Positions 1 through 8,625 are shown, numbered from the stretch's first letter. The stretch: 64,000 bases of DNA from Streptomyces roseus (GCF_001044425.1 NZ_LFML01000008.1:1-64000), one strand, 5' to 3'. The notes: generated by a model not told the origin, from the sequence alone. Numbers and translations: made by a program.

Positions 1-69
1 GACAAGCGCGGCTACGTCTACCTCGGAACCGTTACCGCAGCCGCGCTCGTCATCTGGCTCCGCTCGTGA
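1..69 (+). CDS. 3' end of an unidentified protein (partial)
   Basis: The first 69 bases are open in frame 1 and end in TGA. They give the C-terminal tail DKRGYVYLGTVTAAALVIWL followed by RS. The rest of the gene lies outside the window. The short hydrophobic tail ending in W-L-R-S reminds me of some actinobacterial transposase C-termini, but 22 residues are too few to assign a family. About 226 bases of non-coding sequence separate it from cslA. Confidence 0.4.
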   Translation, partial: DKRGYVYLGTVTAAALVIWLRS

Positions 70-179
70 TCGCCAGGACACCGCCTAGTCGGGCGCGGTC
101 CTGACCTCGCGCGAGCGCAGCCCGGGCCTGGTCCGCTCCCCGGCCCCGGTCCGCTCCCGGCTCCCGCCACCCGGACGGC

Positions 180-192
180 CCTGTCCGACAGG
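180..192. promoter_or_regulatory. small palindrome upstream of cslA
   Basis: CCTGTC-C-GACAGG is a perfect 6+1+6 inverted repeat about 100 bases upstream of the cslA start. It could be an operator or a weak terminator for the upstream gene. I see nothing that decides between them. Confidence 0.25.
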
Positions 193-237
193 CGGGCCCG
201 CGCAACCCCCCGTTCGGCCGAGTCCCGTTCGACATGT

Positions 238-274
238 CCAGGTTTGTCAACTTTCGTGGTGATGACAAACCTGG
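238..274. promoter_or_regulatory. 12-bp inverted repeat immediately upstream of cslA
   Basis: CCAGGTTTGTCA (238-249) and TGACAAACCTGG (263-274) are perfect 12-base inverted arms around a 13-base loop. The right arm ends 21 bases before the GTG start of cslA and just before its ribosome binding site. It may be an operator, or an RNA hairpin in the leader. It is more AT-rich than its surroundings and is clearly not coding. Confidence 0.6.
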
Positions 275-295
275 GCTTCGAGCGCTGGAGGGGCC

Positions 296-2131
296 GTGCG
301 GCCGGAAGGCTTCGACTACGAGACCCACAGCCGGCTCGCCGGCCCGTTCGCGGAGCCGGACCGCACCGCCGCCGCCCCCTACCGGGTGGGCTACCGCTCC
401 CTGTTGGCGCGCGAGCAGCTCGGCACCCGAATACGCGCCGTCCTCCTGATGGCCCTGGCCCCCCTCGCCGCGGCCGGACTGCTGCTCTACCTCCTGTGGC
501 CCACGCACCGGACCGTCCGCGAGGGCGGCGAGCGCTGGCTGGTCCACCTCGACGCCGTGATGCTCGGATCCATCGCGCTGATCATGCTCTTCATGCTGGT
601 CAACGTCCTGTCGGTGGCCCACGCCACGATGGTCGCGCGCGATCCCGTACCGGTGCCGCCCGAACCCGGCACCAAGGTCGCCTTCCTGACCACCTGCGTC
701 CCCGGCAAAGAGCCGCTCGCCATGGTGCGGGCCACCCTGCTGGGAGCCGTCGCCCTGCGCCACGACGGCCCGCTCGACGTATGGCTGCTCGACGAGGGGG
801 ACGACCCCGAGGTCCGGGCCCTGTGCGCGGAACTCGGCGTACGGCACTTCACCCGCAAGGGCGTCGCCGGCTGGAACACCCGCGAGGGCCCCCACCGGGA
901 GCGGACCAAGCACGGCAACTACAACGCCTGGCTGGCCGCGCACGGCGACGACTACGAGTTCCTCGCCTCCGTCGACACCGACCACGTCCCGCTGCCGAAC
1001 TTCCTGGAGCGGATGCTCGGCTACTTCCGCGACCCGGACATCGCCTTCGTCGTCGGCCCGCAGGTGTACGGCAACTACACCGGCGCCGTCACCAAGGCCG
1101 CCGAATCCCAGCAGTACCTCTTCCACGCGCTCATCCAGCGCGCCGGCAACCGCTACGGCGCCCCCATGTTCGTCGGCACCAACAACGCCGTGCGGATCAG
1201 CGCCCTGCGGCAGATCGGCGGGCTCTGCGACTCCCTCACCGAGGACATGGCCACCGGCTTCGAGCTGCACCGCCGGCGCAATCCGGCCACCGGCCGCTTC
1301 TGGAGGTCCGTCTACACCCCCGACGTGCTCGCCGTCGGCGAGGGACCGGCCTCGTGGACCGACTTCTTCACGCAGCAGCTGCGCTGGTCGCGGGGGACCT
1401 ACGAGACCCTCCTGCGGCAGTACTGGAAAGGCCTCTTCCGGATGCCCCCGGGGCGGGCCCTCAACTACACGCTGATGCTCGTCTACTACCCGATGACGGC
1501 CGTCAACTGGTTCCTCGGCGTCCTCAGCTGCGTCCTGTTCCTGTGGTTCGGCGCCTCCGGCACCCAGGTCTCCTCCGAGGTCTGGCTCATGCTCTACACC
1601 GACGCCGCCGCCCTCCAGGTGGGGCTGTACCTGTGGAACCGCCGGCACAACGTCTCGCCCCACGAGCCCGACGGCTCCGGCGGCCTGGCCGGCATGGCGA
1701 TGTCCGCCATCTGCGCCCCCGTCTACCTCGCCTCGCTGACCTCGGCCCTGCTGCGCACCCGGGGCGCCTTCGTCGTCACCCCCAAGGGCGGCGGCGCCAG
1801 CCCCGACCGGCCCGCGACCTTCCGGATCCACCTCGGCTGGGCCGCCGTCCTGGTCCTCTCCCTCGCGGCCTCGGTCCGCCTCGGCCACACGCACGCCGCC
1901 ATGCGCACCTGGGCGGTGCTCGCCCTGCTCATCGCCCTCGCGCCGGTGATGGTGTGGACGGGGACCCTGCTGCGCGGGCGCCGCGCCCGGACCGCCGCCC
2001 GTGCCCGGACCGCAGCCTCCGCCCGGACCGCCGCCCACGCCCGGGCCGCCGGATCCCCGGTCCTCGGGCTCGGCCACGGGCCGGGCGAGGAGTCGGAGCC
2101 GGCGTTCGCCACGCCGACGGGAGGGAACTGA
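296..2131 (+). CDS. cslA: CslA, cellulose synthase-like family 2 glycosyltransferase
   Basis: A processive membrane beta-glycan synthase of 611 residues. Two N-terminal membrane segments come first. The GT-A catalytic domain follows, with the D-x-D motif at V226-D227-T228-D229, the acceptor-base T-E-D at about 315-317, and the Q-Q-L-R-W motif at 360-364 that marks processive synthases. At least four more hydrophobic segments come after about residue 385. The C-terminal tail holds Ala/Arg/Thr-rich repeats (ARTAA units near 562-590). I chose the GTG start because GGAGGGG precedes it. The galactose oxidase-like gene glxA begins 3 bases after the stop. This cslA-glxA pair is known in S. coelicolor and S. 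lividans to deposit a glucan at hyphal tips, needed for hyphal growth and morphogenesis. The GH6 enzyme facing the pair fits the same system. Confidence 0.93.
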   Translation: MRPEGFDYETHSRLAGPFAEPDRTAAAPYRVGYRSLLAREQLGTRIRAVLLMALAPLAAAGLLLYLLWPTHRTVREGGERWLVHLDAVMLGSIALIMLFMLVNVLSVAHATMVARDPVPVPPEPGTKVAFLTTCVPGKEPLAMVRATLLGAVALRHDGPLDVWLLDEGDDPEVRALCAELGVRHFTRKGVAGWNTREGPHRERTKHGNYNAWLAAHGDDYEFLASVDTDHVPLPNFLERMLGYFRDPDIAFVVGPQVYGNYTGAVTKAAESQQYLFHALIQRAGNRYGAPMFVGTNNAVRISALRQIGGLCDSLTEDMATGFELHRRRNPATGRFWRSVYTPDVLAVGEGPASWTDFFTQQLRWSRGTYETLLRQYWKGLFRMPPGRALNYTLMLVYYPMTAVNWFLGVLSCVLFLWFGASGTQVSSEVWLMLYTDAAALQVGLYLWNRRHNVSPHEPDGSGGLAGMAMSAICAPVYLASLTSALLRTRGAFVVTPKGGGASPDRPATFRIHLGWAAVLVLSLAASVRLGHTHAAMRTWAVLALLIALAPVMVWTGTLLRGRRARTAARARTAASARTAAHARAAGSPVLGLGHGPGEESEPAFATPTGGN

Positions 2132-2134
2132 CCC

Positions 2135-4174
2135 ATGGCCCAGCGGCCTTCGAAGCAGTTCAAGAACACCGTGCTGGGCACCGGGGCCGTGGTGCTGCTG
2201 GCCGCGCTCAACGCCCCCGCCGCGCTCTCCTTCGCGCAGGAGCGCTACCACGCGTACAAGATCGGGCAGTCCAGCTACAAGATCCAGTACGGCTCGTGGG
2301 CGCAGGTCCGCCTCCCCGAGGAGTACCGGATCAACGCGATGCACGCGGCCCTGCTGCACACCGGCAAGGTGCTGCTGATCGCGGGCTCCGGCAACAACCA
2401 GAAGAAGTTCGACAAGGGCACCTTCGACACCGTCCTGTGGGACCCGCGGGACGACAGTTTCAAGAAGATCCCGACCCCCGAGGACTTCTTCTGCTCCGGT
2501 CACAGCCAACTGCCGGACGGGCGCCTGCTGGTGGCCGGCGGCACCGCCCGGTACGAGGTCCTCGACGGCAAGGTGACCCGCGCGGGCGGCGGCATGCGGG
2601 TCAAGAACGAGAGCCCCGACAAGGTGGCCCGGCTCAAGAAGGGCACCCGGTTCCGGTCCCCGTCCGGAGTGGAGTACGTGTCGAAGTTCGACGTCACCGT
2701 GCCGAAGGCCAAGCGCGAGTTCGAGATCACGTACGGGAGGAAGGGACACCTGAAGCCCTGGCAGAGCAAGGTGGTCGCCTCCGAGGCGCGGGTCTTCGTC
2801 GAGGCGGTCAAGACGGGCGCCGCGGGACTGACCACCGAGGCCGCGCAATACCGCGTCCTCGGCCTCGAGGGGAAGGACGCCGACAACGTCTACGGGCTCG
2901 CGGAGCGCCTCAGCGTCGAGAAGCAGGACTTCCAGGGCATCAGATCGGCGTACGAGTTCGACCCGCGGGCCGAGAAGTACGTACCCGTCGACCCGATGAA
3001 GGACGCCCGCTGGTACCCGACGCTGGTGGCCCTCCAGGACGGGCGGGTCCTCGCGGTCTCCGGGCTCAACGACGTGGGCGACGTGGTCCCCGGCGACAAC
3101 GAGTACTACGACCCGAGGACGAAGAAGTGGACCCGCGGCCCCTTCCGCTACTTCCCGACCTACCCCGCGCTCTTCCTCGTGCGGGGCGGCAAGCTGCTCT
3201 ACACCGGGTCCAACGCGGGCTACGGCCCGGCGGACAAGGGGCGCGAGCCCGGCGTGTGGGACCCGGCGGCCAACACGTTCACGAAGGTGGCGGGGCTGGC
3301 GGACCCCGACCGGCTGGAGACCTCCTCCTCGGTCCTGCTGCCGCCCGCCCAGGACCAGCGGGTGATGGTGCTGGGCGGCGGCGGGGTCGGCGAGTCGAAG
3401 CTGTCGTCGAGCCGGACGGCGATCGTGGACCTCAAGGAGGACAACCCCGTCTTCCGTTCCTCCGCGCGGCTGCCGCAGGGCACCCGGTACCTGAGCAGCG
3501 TGCTGCTGCCGGACGACTCCGTGTTCACCACCGGCGGCTCCCGCGACTACCGGGGCCGCGGCGCCAGCGACGTGCACAAGGCGCAGTTCTACCACCCGCG
3601 CACCGACTCCTTCGTGGCCGCCGCCGATCCGGCGGTGGGCCGCAACTACCACTCCGAGGCACTGCTGCTGCCCGACGGGCGGATCGCGACCTTCGGCTCC
3701 GACCCGCTGTTCGCGGACAAGGACAACACCCGGCTCGGCACGTTCGAGCACCGGCTGGAGGTGTACTCGCCGCCCTACCTGTACCGCGACCCGGCGCTGC
3801 GGCCGGCCTTGGGCGCCGGGCCCGCCGAGGTGGGACCGGACGGCCGGGCCACCTTCGCGACGGCGCACCCGGAGCGGATCCGGCGGGCCCGCCTGATGCG
3901 GCCGAGCGCGGTCACGCACACCACGGACGTGGAGCAGCGCTCGATCGAGCTCGGGCTGACGCGCGGGAGCGGATCGGTGACGGTCGACGTGCCGAAGGAC
4001 CCGTCGCTGGTGCCGCCGGGCTGGTACATGCTGTTCGCGACGGATGCGGAGGGCACGCCCTCGCAGGCCCGGTGGATCCGGGTGCCCGGGCCGGAGCGGC
4101 GGCCAGGTCAGGAGCAGGAGCAGGAGCAGGATCAGGGGCGGCCGCCGGGTCAGGAGCCGGGGCCGGACTCGTAG
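2135..4174 (+). CDS. glxA: GlxA, galactose oxidase-like copper radical oxidase
   Basis: A 679-residue secreted or membrane-anchored copper radical oxidase. An N-terminal hydrophobic segment (about residues 14-32) acts as signal or anchor. Kelch-like propeller repeats with the recurrent L-P-D-G-R motif follow, then a C-terminal immunoglobulin-like domain (DUF1929 type). Candidate cofactor residues are Cys120 in FFCSGHS (thioether partner), Tyr294 in RWYPTL, and Tyr505-His506 in GRNYHSEAL (copper ligands). These assignments come from family knowledge. The tail after about residue 650 is Gln/Glu/Pro-rich low complexity. The gene starts 3 bases after cslA and is surely co-transcribed. In S. lividans GlxA oxidises or cross-links the CslA-made glycan at tips and needs copper delivery. 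It converges on the GH6 gene with a 20-base gap. Confidence 0.93.
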   Translation: MAQRPSKQFKNTVLGTGAVVLLAALNAPAALSFAQERYHAYKIGQSSYKIQYGSWAQVRLPEEYRINAMHAALLHTGKVLLIAGSGNNQKKFDKGTFDTVLWDPRDDSFKKIPTPEDFFCSGHSQLPDGRLLVAGGTARYEVLDGKVTRAGGGMRVKNESPDKVARLKKGTRFRSPSGVEYVSKFDVTVPKAKREFEITYGRKGHLKPWQSKVVASEARVFVEAVKTGAAGLTTEAAQYRVLGLEGKDADNVYGLAERLSVEKQDFQGIRSAYEFDPRAEKYVPVDPMKDARWYPTLVALQDGRVLAVSGLNDVGDVVPGDNEYYDPRTKKWTRGPFRYFPTYPALFLVRGGKLLYTGSNAGYGPADKGREPGVWDPAANTFTKVAGLADPDRLETSSSVLLPPAQDQRVMVLGGGGVGESKLSSSRTAIVDLKEDNPVFRSSARLPQGTRYLSSVLLPDDSVFTTGGSRDYRGRGASDVHKAQFYHPRTDSFVAAADPAVGRNYHSEALLLPDGRIATFGSDPLFADKDNTRLGTFEHRLEVYSPPYLYRDPALRPALGAGPAEVGPDGRATFATAHPERIRRARLMRPSAVTHTTDVEQRSIELGLTRGSGSVTVDVPKDPSLVPPGWYMLFATDAEGTPSQARWIRVPGPERRPGQEQEQEQDQGRPPGQEPGPDS

Positions 4175-4194
4175 CGGGGGCGCGGACGGGGCGG

Positions 4195-5217
4195 CTACCG
4201 CGCGGCGCGGCTCGCCAGCCCCAGTGCGTACTGCGGCCACCAGCGGCCCGCCGCCGGGCCGCCGCGGCAGGGCCCGTCGGACTCCCCGGGCCGTTTGATC
4301 CACAGGTACGCGTCGACGAGCGGGTCGCCCGTCCGGTCGGTGGGCGCGATGCCGAGGGCGCGGCCCGGCGGATTGCACCAGGACTCGTGGCCGCCGCCCG
4401 GGAGCGGCCCCAGCCCGTTGCGGCTGGTGTCGAGGACGAAGTGCTTGCCGTGGGCGGCCGCGGAGATCCGGGCGCCGTACTCCCGGCCGGCCGCGTCGGG
4501 CTGGAAGTTGGAGACGTTGAGGGAGAAGCCGTCGGCCTGCCCGAGCCCGGCCTTGAAGAGGGGCTCGACCAGCTTCATCGGGTCCGGGATCCAGGCCGGA
4601 TGGCCGGCGTCCAGGTAGACCTTGGTGTTCCGGTTCCTCTTCAGCCGGGTGACGGCCTCCGAGAGCAGCCGGAAGCGCTCCTCGTGGTGGGCGGCCCGGG
4701 TGCAGCCGTCCACGATGTGCGGAACGGCGTCCGGTTCCAGGACCACCACCGCCCTGGCATCGCCCACGGCGTCGGCGAAGGCGCCGATCCAGTTGCGGTA
4801 CGCGGTGGCGTCCGCGGCCCCGCCCGCCGAGTGCAGGCCGCAGTCGCGGTGGGGGATGTTGTACGCGGCGAGGAGGAGGACCCGGCCCGCCGCCCTGGCG
4901 CCCTTCGCGGCCCGGCGGATCGCGGGACCCGGGTCGTCGCCCGGCCCCCACAGGGCCATGGGCCGTTCCGAGATCCGGCGCAGCGCCTGCGCCTCGGCGT
5001 GGCGGCCCTGCGCCTCCCAGGCGGCGACCTGCCGGGCCGCGTCGCTGCCCGGGTCCACCCAGTACGGGGATCCGGCGGGTGCGGCCTCCGCCGGCGCGGC
5101 CTCGGCGGGCGCGCGTGCGGGGGCGGGCTCCTCGCTCCCGCAGCCGGGGGCCGCGGCGATCAGCAGCGCGACGCCGAGCGCGGCGGCGAGGGATCTGGGG
5201 CGGGGGCGGCCTGGCAT
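4195..5217 (-). CDS. cslZ: GH6 endoglucanase-like lipoprotein (CslZ-like)
   Basis: A glycoside hydrolase family 6 enzyme of 340 residues, expected to cut beta-1,4-glucan. From the ATG at 5217 the protein has a basic N-terminus, a hydrophobic stretch and an A-P-G-C lipobox with Cys26, so it is probably a lipoprotein. Next comes an Ala/Pro/Glu linker and the catalytic domain. GH6 hallmarks are visible: YNIPHRDCG with the catalytic acid in R-D-C, VVLEPDAVPHI, VYLDAGHPAW, a W-C-N-P-P-G segment, and DAYLWIKRPGESDG near the C-terminus. I preferred ATG 5217 over the upstream GTG at 5241 because GAGGA sits 7-8 bases before it. It is convergent with cslA-glxA. In model species a GH6 gene belongs to the same locus and is thought to trim or release the CslA glycan. 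Confidence 0.85.
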   Translation of the reverse strand: MPGRPRPRSLAAALGVALLIAAAPGCGSEEPAPARAPAEAAPAEAAPAGSPYWVDPGSDAARQVAAWEAQGRHAEAQALRRISERPMALWGPGDDPGPAIRRAAKGARAAGRVLLLAAYNIPHRDCGLHSAGGAADATAYRNWIGAFADAVGDARAVVVLEPDAVPHIVDGCTRAAHHEERFRLLSEAVTRLKRNRNTKVYLDAGHPAWIPDPMKLVEPLFKAGLGQADGFSLNVSNFQPDAAGREYGARISAAAHGKHFVLDTSRNGLGPLPGGGHESWCNPPGRALGIAPTDRTGDPLVDAYLWIKRPGESDGPCRGGPAAGRWWPQYALGLASRAAR

Positions 5218-5279
5218 CCGGGTTCCTCGAAGGGTCGGCACGCGGGATCACGACCGGCACATCGTGACATGACGGTCAA

Positions 5280-6314
5280 TCACCCCGGTTCTGCGACACC
5301 GGACCTGCCTGCGTCCGGGGCGGACCCGCCCGTCGCCAGGGCGATGGCGAGCGGGGTGCGCTCGTACAGGATCCGGTGCCCGTGCCGGGCGGAGATCAGC
5401 AGGCCCGCGCCGTGCAGGGCCTTCAGGTGCGCCGAGACCGTGGCCGGTGCCAGGCCCAGCCGGTGGGCCAGCGCCGTGGTGGAAGCCGGCTCGTCGAGCG
5501 CGCACAGCACATCGGCCCGGCCCCGGCCCAGCAGCCGCGCCAGCGCCCGCGGGGTCGGACCCGCCGAAGCCGTCCACAGCGCGCCGACGCCGCGGGCCGG
5601 GTACACCAGCGTCGGCTGCCAGGGCGGGTCGTAGCCGCCGACCACCTCCGGCCACACGAACGCGCTCGGCATCAGGAGCAGGCCCTGCCCGTCGAGGGAG
5701 CGGTCGTGTCGGGTGGGGCGGTCGATGGTGAGCGTCCCGTCCGACCAGCGCAGATCCGGGTGCAGACCGTCGAAGAGCGCCTCCAGGCCGCCCGCGGCGA
5801 GCCGCCGCGAGTGGAACACGATGTCGGCCTCCAGGAGGGACCGCAGCCGGGGCCAGTGCGGGGCGATCAGCGCCGCCCAGGCCTGCTCGTAGAGGTCGGC
5901 CAGCTCCCCTACGGCGCGCACCGGATCGGCGAGCATCCGCCGCCCGAGGTCGCTCTCGGCGGCGCCGGGCGTGCAGACGAGGGCGCGCCGCAGATCCTCC
6001 CGCACGGCCTCCGGATCGGCGGCGGCCGCCGCCGAGCGGACCCGGGCCAGCTCCTCGTCGAAGGTGACGGCGGGACCGAGCGGGGGCGGGCTCAGGAAGT
6101 CGGGGTTGTGGCCGGTCTGCGGCATCAGGAGCCACAGGGGGCGCAGGTCGAGGCCGTCGGCGGCGGCGCCGATGCGGCGCAGCCAGGGCAGGTGGTACTG
6201 CTGGCGGGCCGGCCGCAGCAGGGTCCGTACCGCTTCCTGGGTCTCCCAGCGGGGCGAGAGGGAGAACCGGCAGCGGAGCAGGTCCCCGGCTCCGAACCGG
6301 AAGTGGAACGCCAT
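5280..6314 (-). CDS. ArsR/SmtB-type winged-helix regulator with DUF5937-like N-terminus
   Basis: A transcription factor of 344 residues, long for the ArsR family. The first ~240 residues form a conserved domain of unknown function (FHFGAGDLLR-type start, many Trp/Leu/Arg). A C-terminal winged helix follows (about 255-325). Its recognition helix is within RLGLAPATVSAHLKALHGAG, followed by the wing ISARHGHRILYERT. I see no Cys cluster, so metal sensing is unlikely. It is divergent from an MFS exporter across a 129-base region holding three direct repeats, so it probably controls that exporter and itself. The ligand is unknown. Confidence 0.8.
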   Translation of the reverse strand: MAFHFRFGAGDLLRCRFSLSPRWETQEAVRTLLRPARQQYHLPWLRRIGAAADGLDLRPLWLLMPQTGHNPDFLSPPPLGPAVTFDEELARVRSAAAAADPEAVREDLRRALVCTPGAAESDLGRRMLADPVRAVGELADLYEQAWAALIAPHWPRLRSLLEADIVFHSRRLAAGGLEALFDGLHPDLRWSDGTLTIDRPTRHDRSLDGQGLLLMPSAFVWPEVVGGYDPPWQPTLVYPARGVGALWTASAGPTPRALARLLGRGRADVLCALDEPASTTALAHRLGLAPATVSAHLKALHGAGLLISARHGHRILYERTPLAIALATGGSAPDAGRSGVAEPG

Positions 6315-6353
6315 GTCCCTCCGGGGGGTGTGGGGCGGGTGTCAGGCCTGAGG

Positions 6354-6406
6354 TGATCCGGCGCACCGGTAATCCGGCGCAGGGTGATTCGGCGCAGGAC
6401 GAATCA
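6354..6406. promoter_or_regulatory. triple direct repeat plus inverted repeat, ArsR/MFS operator candidate
   Basis: TGATCCGGCGCA (6354-6365), TAATCCGGCGCA (6370-6381) and TGATTCGGCGCA (6385-6396) are near-identical 12-mers spaced 16 and 15 bases. TGATTC (6385) also pairs with GAATCA (6401-6406). The array fills the gap between the divergent ArsR-type gene and the exporter, as expected for an autoregulatory operator. Confidence 0.55.
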
Positions 6407-6443
6407 CTGCCGTCCTCCCACGGTAGCCCCGCACGCTCGCCCC

Positions 6444-7685
6444 ATGTCCATCACCGTCAACGAGGCCCCGGCCCCCGGCGGATACCGGGGCGTGTTCCGG
6501 GTCCGGGAGTTCCGGACCGTGTTCGCCGCACACCTGCTGTCCGTCCTCGGCGTGGTCGTCGCCGAGATCGCCCTCACCGTCCTCGTCTTCCGCACCACCG
6601 GCTCCCCCCTGATGAGCGCGCTCACCTTCGCGCTCGGCTTCCTCCCGTACGCCCTCGGCGGCACCCTGCTCGCCGGGATCGCCGACCGCCGGCCCGCCCG
6701 CCGGGTCCTCGTCGGCTGCGATCTCCTGTGCGCCGCCTGCGCGGCGGCCATGGTGCTGCCCGTCACCCCCGTCGCCGGGCTGCTCGCCCTGCGGTGCGCC
6801 ATGGCCTTCGTCGCCCCGCTGTTCCAGGGCACGCGCAACGCCTCCCTGGCCGACATCCTCGGCCCCGGCGACGTCTACGTCCTCGGCCGCTCCCTCATGC
6901 GCATGGTGGCCCAGAGCGCCCAGCTCATCGGCTTCGGCCTCGGCGGGCTGCTGCTCACCGTCCTCGCACCGCGCGCCGCCATCGCGCTGACCGCAGCCGG
7001 ATTCCTCTGCTCGGCCCTGCTGCTGCGCTTCGGCACCCGCTCCCGCCCCGCCCGCGCCGCCGCCGGCCGCACCTCCCCGCTCGCCGGGGCCCGGGCCGTC
7101 CTCGGCGACCGCCGGCTGCGCGCCCTGACCCTGCTGCTCTGGCTGCCGCCCGTCTTCGTCATCGCCCCCGAGGCGCTGCTCGTCCCGTACGCGGACGGCA
7201 TCGGCGCCGGCACCGCCGCCCTGGGAGTGATGATGTGCGCGCTGCCCATCGGCACCATCGCGGGTGAACTGTGGGCCGGCTCGGTGCTGGGCCCGCGGGC
7301 CCGCTCCCGGCTCGTGGTCCCGCTCGCGGCCGCCGGGCTGCTGCCGCTGCTCGCGTACGCCTTCCGGCCCGGGACGGCGGCGGTGCTCGCGGTCCTGCTG
7401 CTCGCCGGGCTGGCGCACGCGTACACCCTCGGCCTCGACCAGTGGTACGTCGAGGCCGTCCCCGACGCGCTGCGAGGCCGGGCGATGACCCTGCTGAGCA
7501 CCGGGCTGATGACCCTCCAGGGCATCGGCATGGCCCTGGCCGGGCTGGCCGCCGAGTTCCTGCCGGTGCACGTGGTCGTCGCGGGCGCGGGCGTGCTCGG
7601 TACCGCGGTGGTCCTGCTGCTCCTCGCCGAACTGCGCTCCGCGGGACCGCGGGAGGACCGGCCGCGGATGCCGACCGAAGAATGA
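6444..7685 (+). CDS. MFS transporter, probable drug exporter
   Basis: A major facilitator superfamily permease of 413 residues with about 12 hydrophobic segments and a central charged loop (RSRPARAAAGRTS region). The cytoplasmic loop after the second helix carries A-D-R-R-P-A-R-R, the MFS motif-A remnant. The family resembles the enterobactin-exporter-like/MFS_3 group. I took the ATG at 6444 rather than the longer frame from 6384 because the extra 20 residues are Arg/His-rich and overlap the operator repeats. It is divergent from the ArsR-type regulator, which suggests ligand-induced efflux. The substrate cannot be told from sequence. Confidence 0.85.
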   Translation: MSITVNEAPAPGGYRGVFRVREFRTVFAAHLLSVLGVVVAEIALTVLVFRTTGSPLMSALTFALGFLPYALGGTLLAGIADRRPARRVLVGCDLLCAACAAAMVLPVTPVAGLLALRCAMAFVAPLFQGTRNASLADILGPGDVYVLGRSLMRMVAQSAQLIGFGLGGLLLTVLAPRAAIALTAAGFLCSALLLRFGTRSRPARAAAGRTSPLAGARAVLGDRRLRALTLLLWLPPVFVIAPEALLVPYADGIGAGTAALGVMMCALPIGTIAGELWAGSVLGPRARSRLVVPLAAAGLLPLLAYAFRPGTAAVLAVLLLAGLAHAYTLGLDQWYVEAVPDALRGRAMTLLSTGLMTLQGIGMALAGLAAEFLPVHVVVAGAGVLGTAVVLLLLAELRSAGPREDRPRMPTEE

Positions 7686-7716
7686 GACGGGGCCCGCCGC
7701 CAAATGACCGCCCGGT

Positions 7717-7731
7717 AGGGTCGGGTGCGTG
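7717..7731 (+). promoter_or_regulatory. -10 box for a probable leaderless marR transcript
   Basis: TAGGGT (7717-7722) lies 6 bases before the GTG start at 7729, and no Shine-Dalgarno sequence is present. This spacing is typical of leaderless actinobacterial mRNAs. Confidence 0.4.
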
Positions 7732-8235
7732 TCCAAGCCGCTCAGCCTCCCCTTCGACCCCATCGCCCGCGCCGACGAGCTCTGGCAGCGCCGCTGGGGG
7801 CCGGTGCCCTCGATGGCCGCCATCACCTCGATCATGCGCGCGCACCAGATCCTGCTCGGCGAGGTCGACGCGGTGGTCAAGCCGTACGGTCTGACCTTCG
7901 CGCGGTACGAGGCGCTGGTGCTGCTCACCTTCTCCAAGGCCGGTGAGCTGCCGATGTCGAAGATCGGCGAGCGGCTGATGGTCCACCCGACCTCGGTGAC
8001 GAACACGGTGGACCGGCTGGTGCGCTCCGGGCTCGTGGCCAAGCGGCCCAACCCGAACGACGGCCGCGGCACGCTCGCGTCCATCACGGACAAGGGCCGC
8101 GAGGTGGTCGAAGCGGCGACCAAGGACCTGATGGCCGTCGACTTCGGGCTGCGCGCCTACGACGCCGAGGAATGCCAGGAGATCTTCGCGCTCCTGCGCC
8201 CCCTGCGGATCGCCGCCGCGGACTTCGAGGAGTAG
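7729..8235 (+). CDS. MarR-family transcriptional regulator
   Basis: A 168-residue MarR regulator. N-terminal helices lead into the winged helix (about residues 65-125). The recognition helix is in KIGERLMVHPTSVTNTVDRL, followed by the wing R-P-N-P-N-D-G-R-G. The start GTG has no Shine-Dalgarno site but sits just behind a TAGGGT box, so the transcript is probably leaderless. It lies 43 bases after the MFS gene and 60 before the DUF3817 gene, and icmA follows. In S. coelicolor a MarR gene occupies the same position next to icmA, as I recall. Whether it controls icmA or the membrane protein is not shown here. Confidence 0.88.
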   Translation: MSKPLSLPFDPIARADELWQRRWGPVPSMAAITSIMRAHQILLGEVDAVVKPYGLTFARYEALVLLTFSKAGELPMSKIGERLMVHPTSVTNTVDRLVRSGLVAKRPNPNDGRGTLASITDKGREVVEAATKDLMAVDFGLRAYDAEECQEIFALLRPLRIAAADFEE

Positions 8236-8282
8236 CGCGGGCGCCCGCCGGGCCCCCGTCAAGATCGAGCAAAACGGACGGT

Positions 8283-8298
8283 TAGGCTCATCGGCATG
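8283..8298 (+). promoter_or_regulatory. -10 box for a probable leaderless DUF3817 transcript
   Basis: TAGGCT (8283-8288) ends 7 bases before the ATG at 8296, and there is no purine-rich ribosome site. This suggests a separate promoter and a leaderless start for the membrane protein gene. Confidence 0.35.
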
Positions 8299-8625
8299 AA
8301 GAAGAGCGTGCTGACCCGCTACCGGGTCATGGCCTACCTGACCGCGGTCATGCTGTTGATCCTCTGCACCTGCATGGTTTTCAAGTACGGCTTCGACACC
8401 GGCGCCGACCTGACCCTCGCGGTCTCGCAGGTGCACGGCGTGCTGTTCATGATCTACCTGGTGTTCGCCTTCGACCTCGGGTCCAAGGCCCGCTGGCCGT
8501 TCCCGAAGCTGCTGTGGGTGCTGGTCTCCGGCACGATCCCGCTGGCCGCCTTCTTCGTGGAGCGCAAGGTCCGCGCCGAGATCGAGCCGCTGGTCGAGGG
8601 CGCCCTGGCGCCCGCCGACGCCTAG
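8296..8625 (+). CDS. DUF3817 small integral membrane protein
   Basis: A 109-residue membrane protein with three clear hydrophobic segments (about residues 10-30, 38-60 and 70-92). It has the DUF3817 look: R-Y-R-V-M-A-Y at the start, VHGVLFMIYLVFAFDL in the middle, and a basic E-R-K-V-R-A turn after the last helix. Function is unknown across the family, and some members are called integral membrane proteins of the YdzA/MpsC-neighbour type. A strong hairpin terminator follows 22 bases after the stop. That makes it a single gene or the end of a MarR-DUF3817 unit, separate from icmA. Confidence 0.85.
   Translation: MKKSVLTRYRVMAYLTAVMLLILCTCMVFKYGFDTGADLTLAVSQVHGVLFMIYLVFAFDLGSKARWPFPKLLWVLVSGTIPLAAFFVERKVRAEIEPLVEGALAPADA

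Noticed and set aside
50..5260. A 1736-codon open frame on the minus strand opposite cslA-glxA, and a similar 1796-codon plus frame
   Set aside because: They are shadows created by high GC with few stops. They are rich in Arg/Gly/Pro, match no family and overlap clearly recognised genes.
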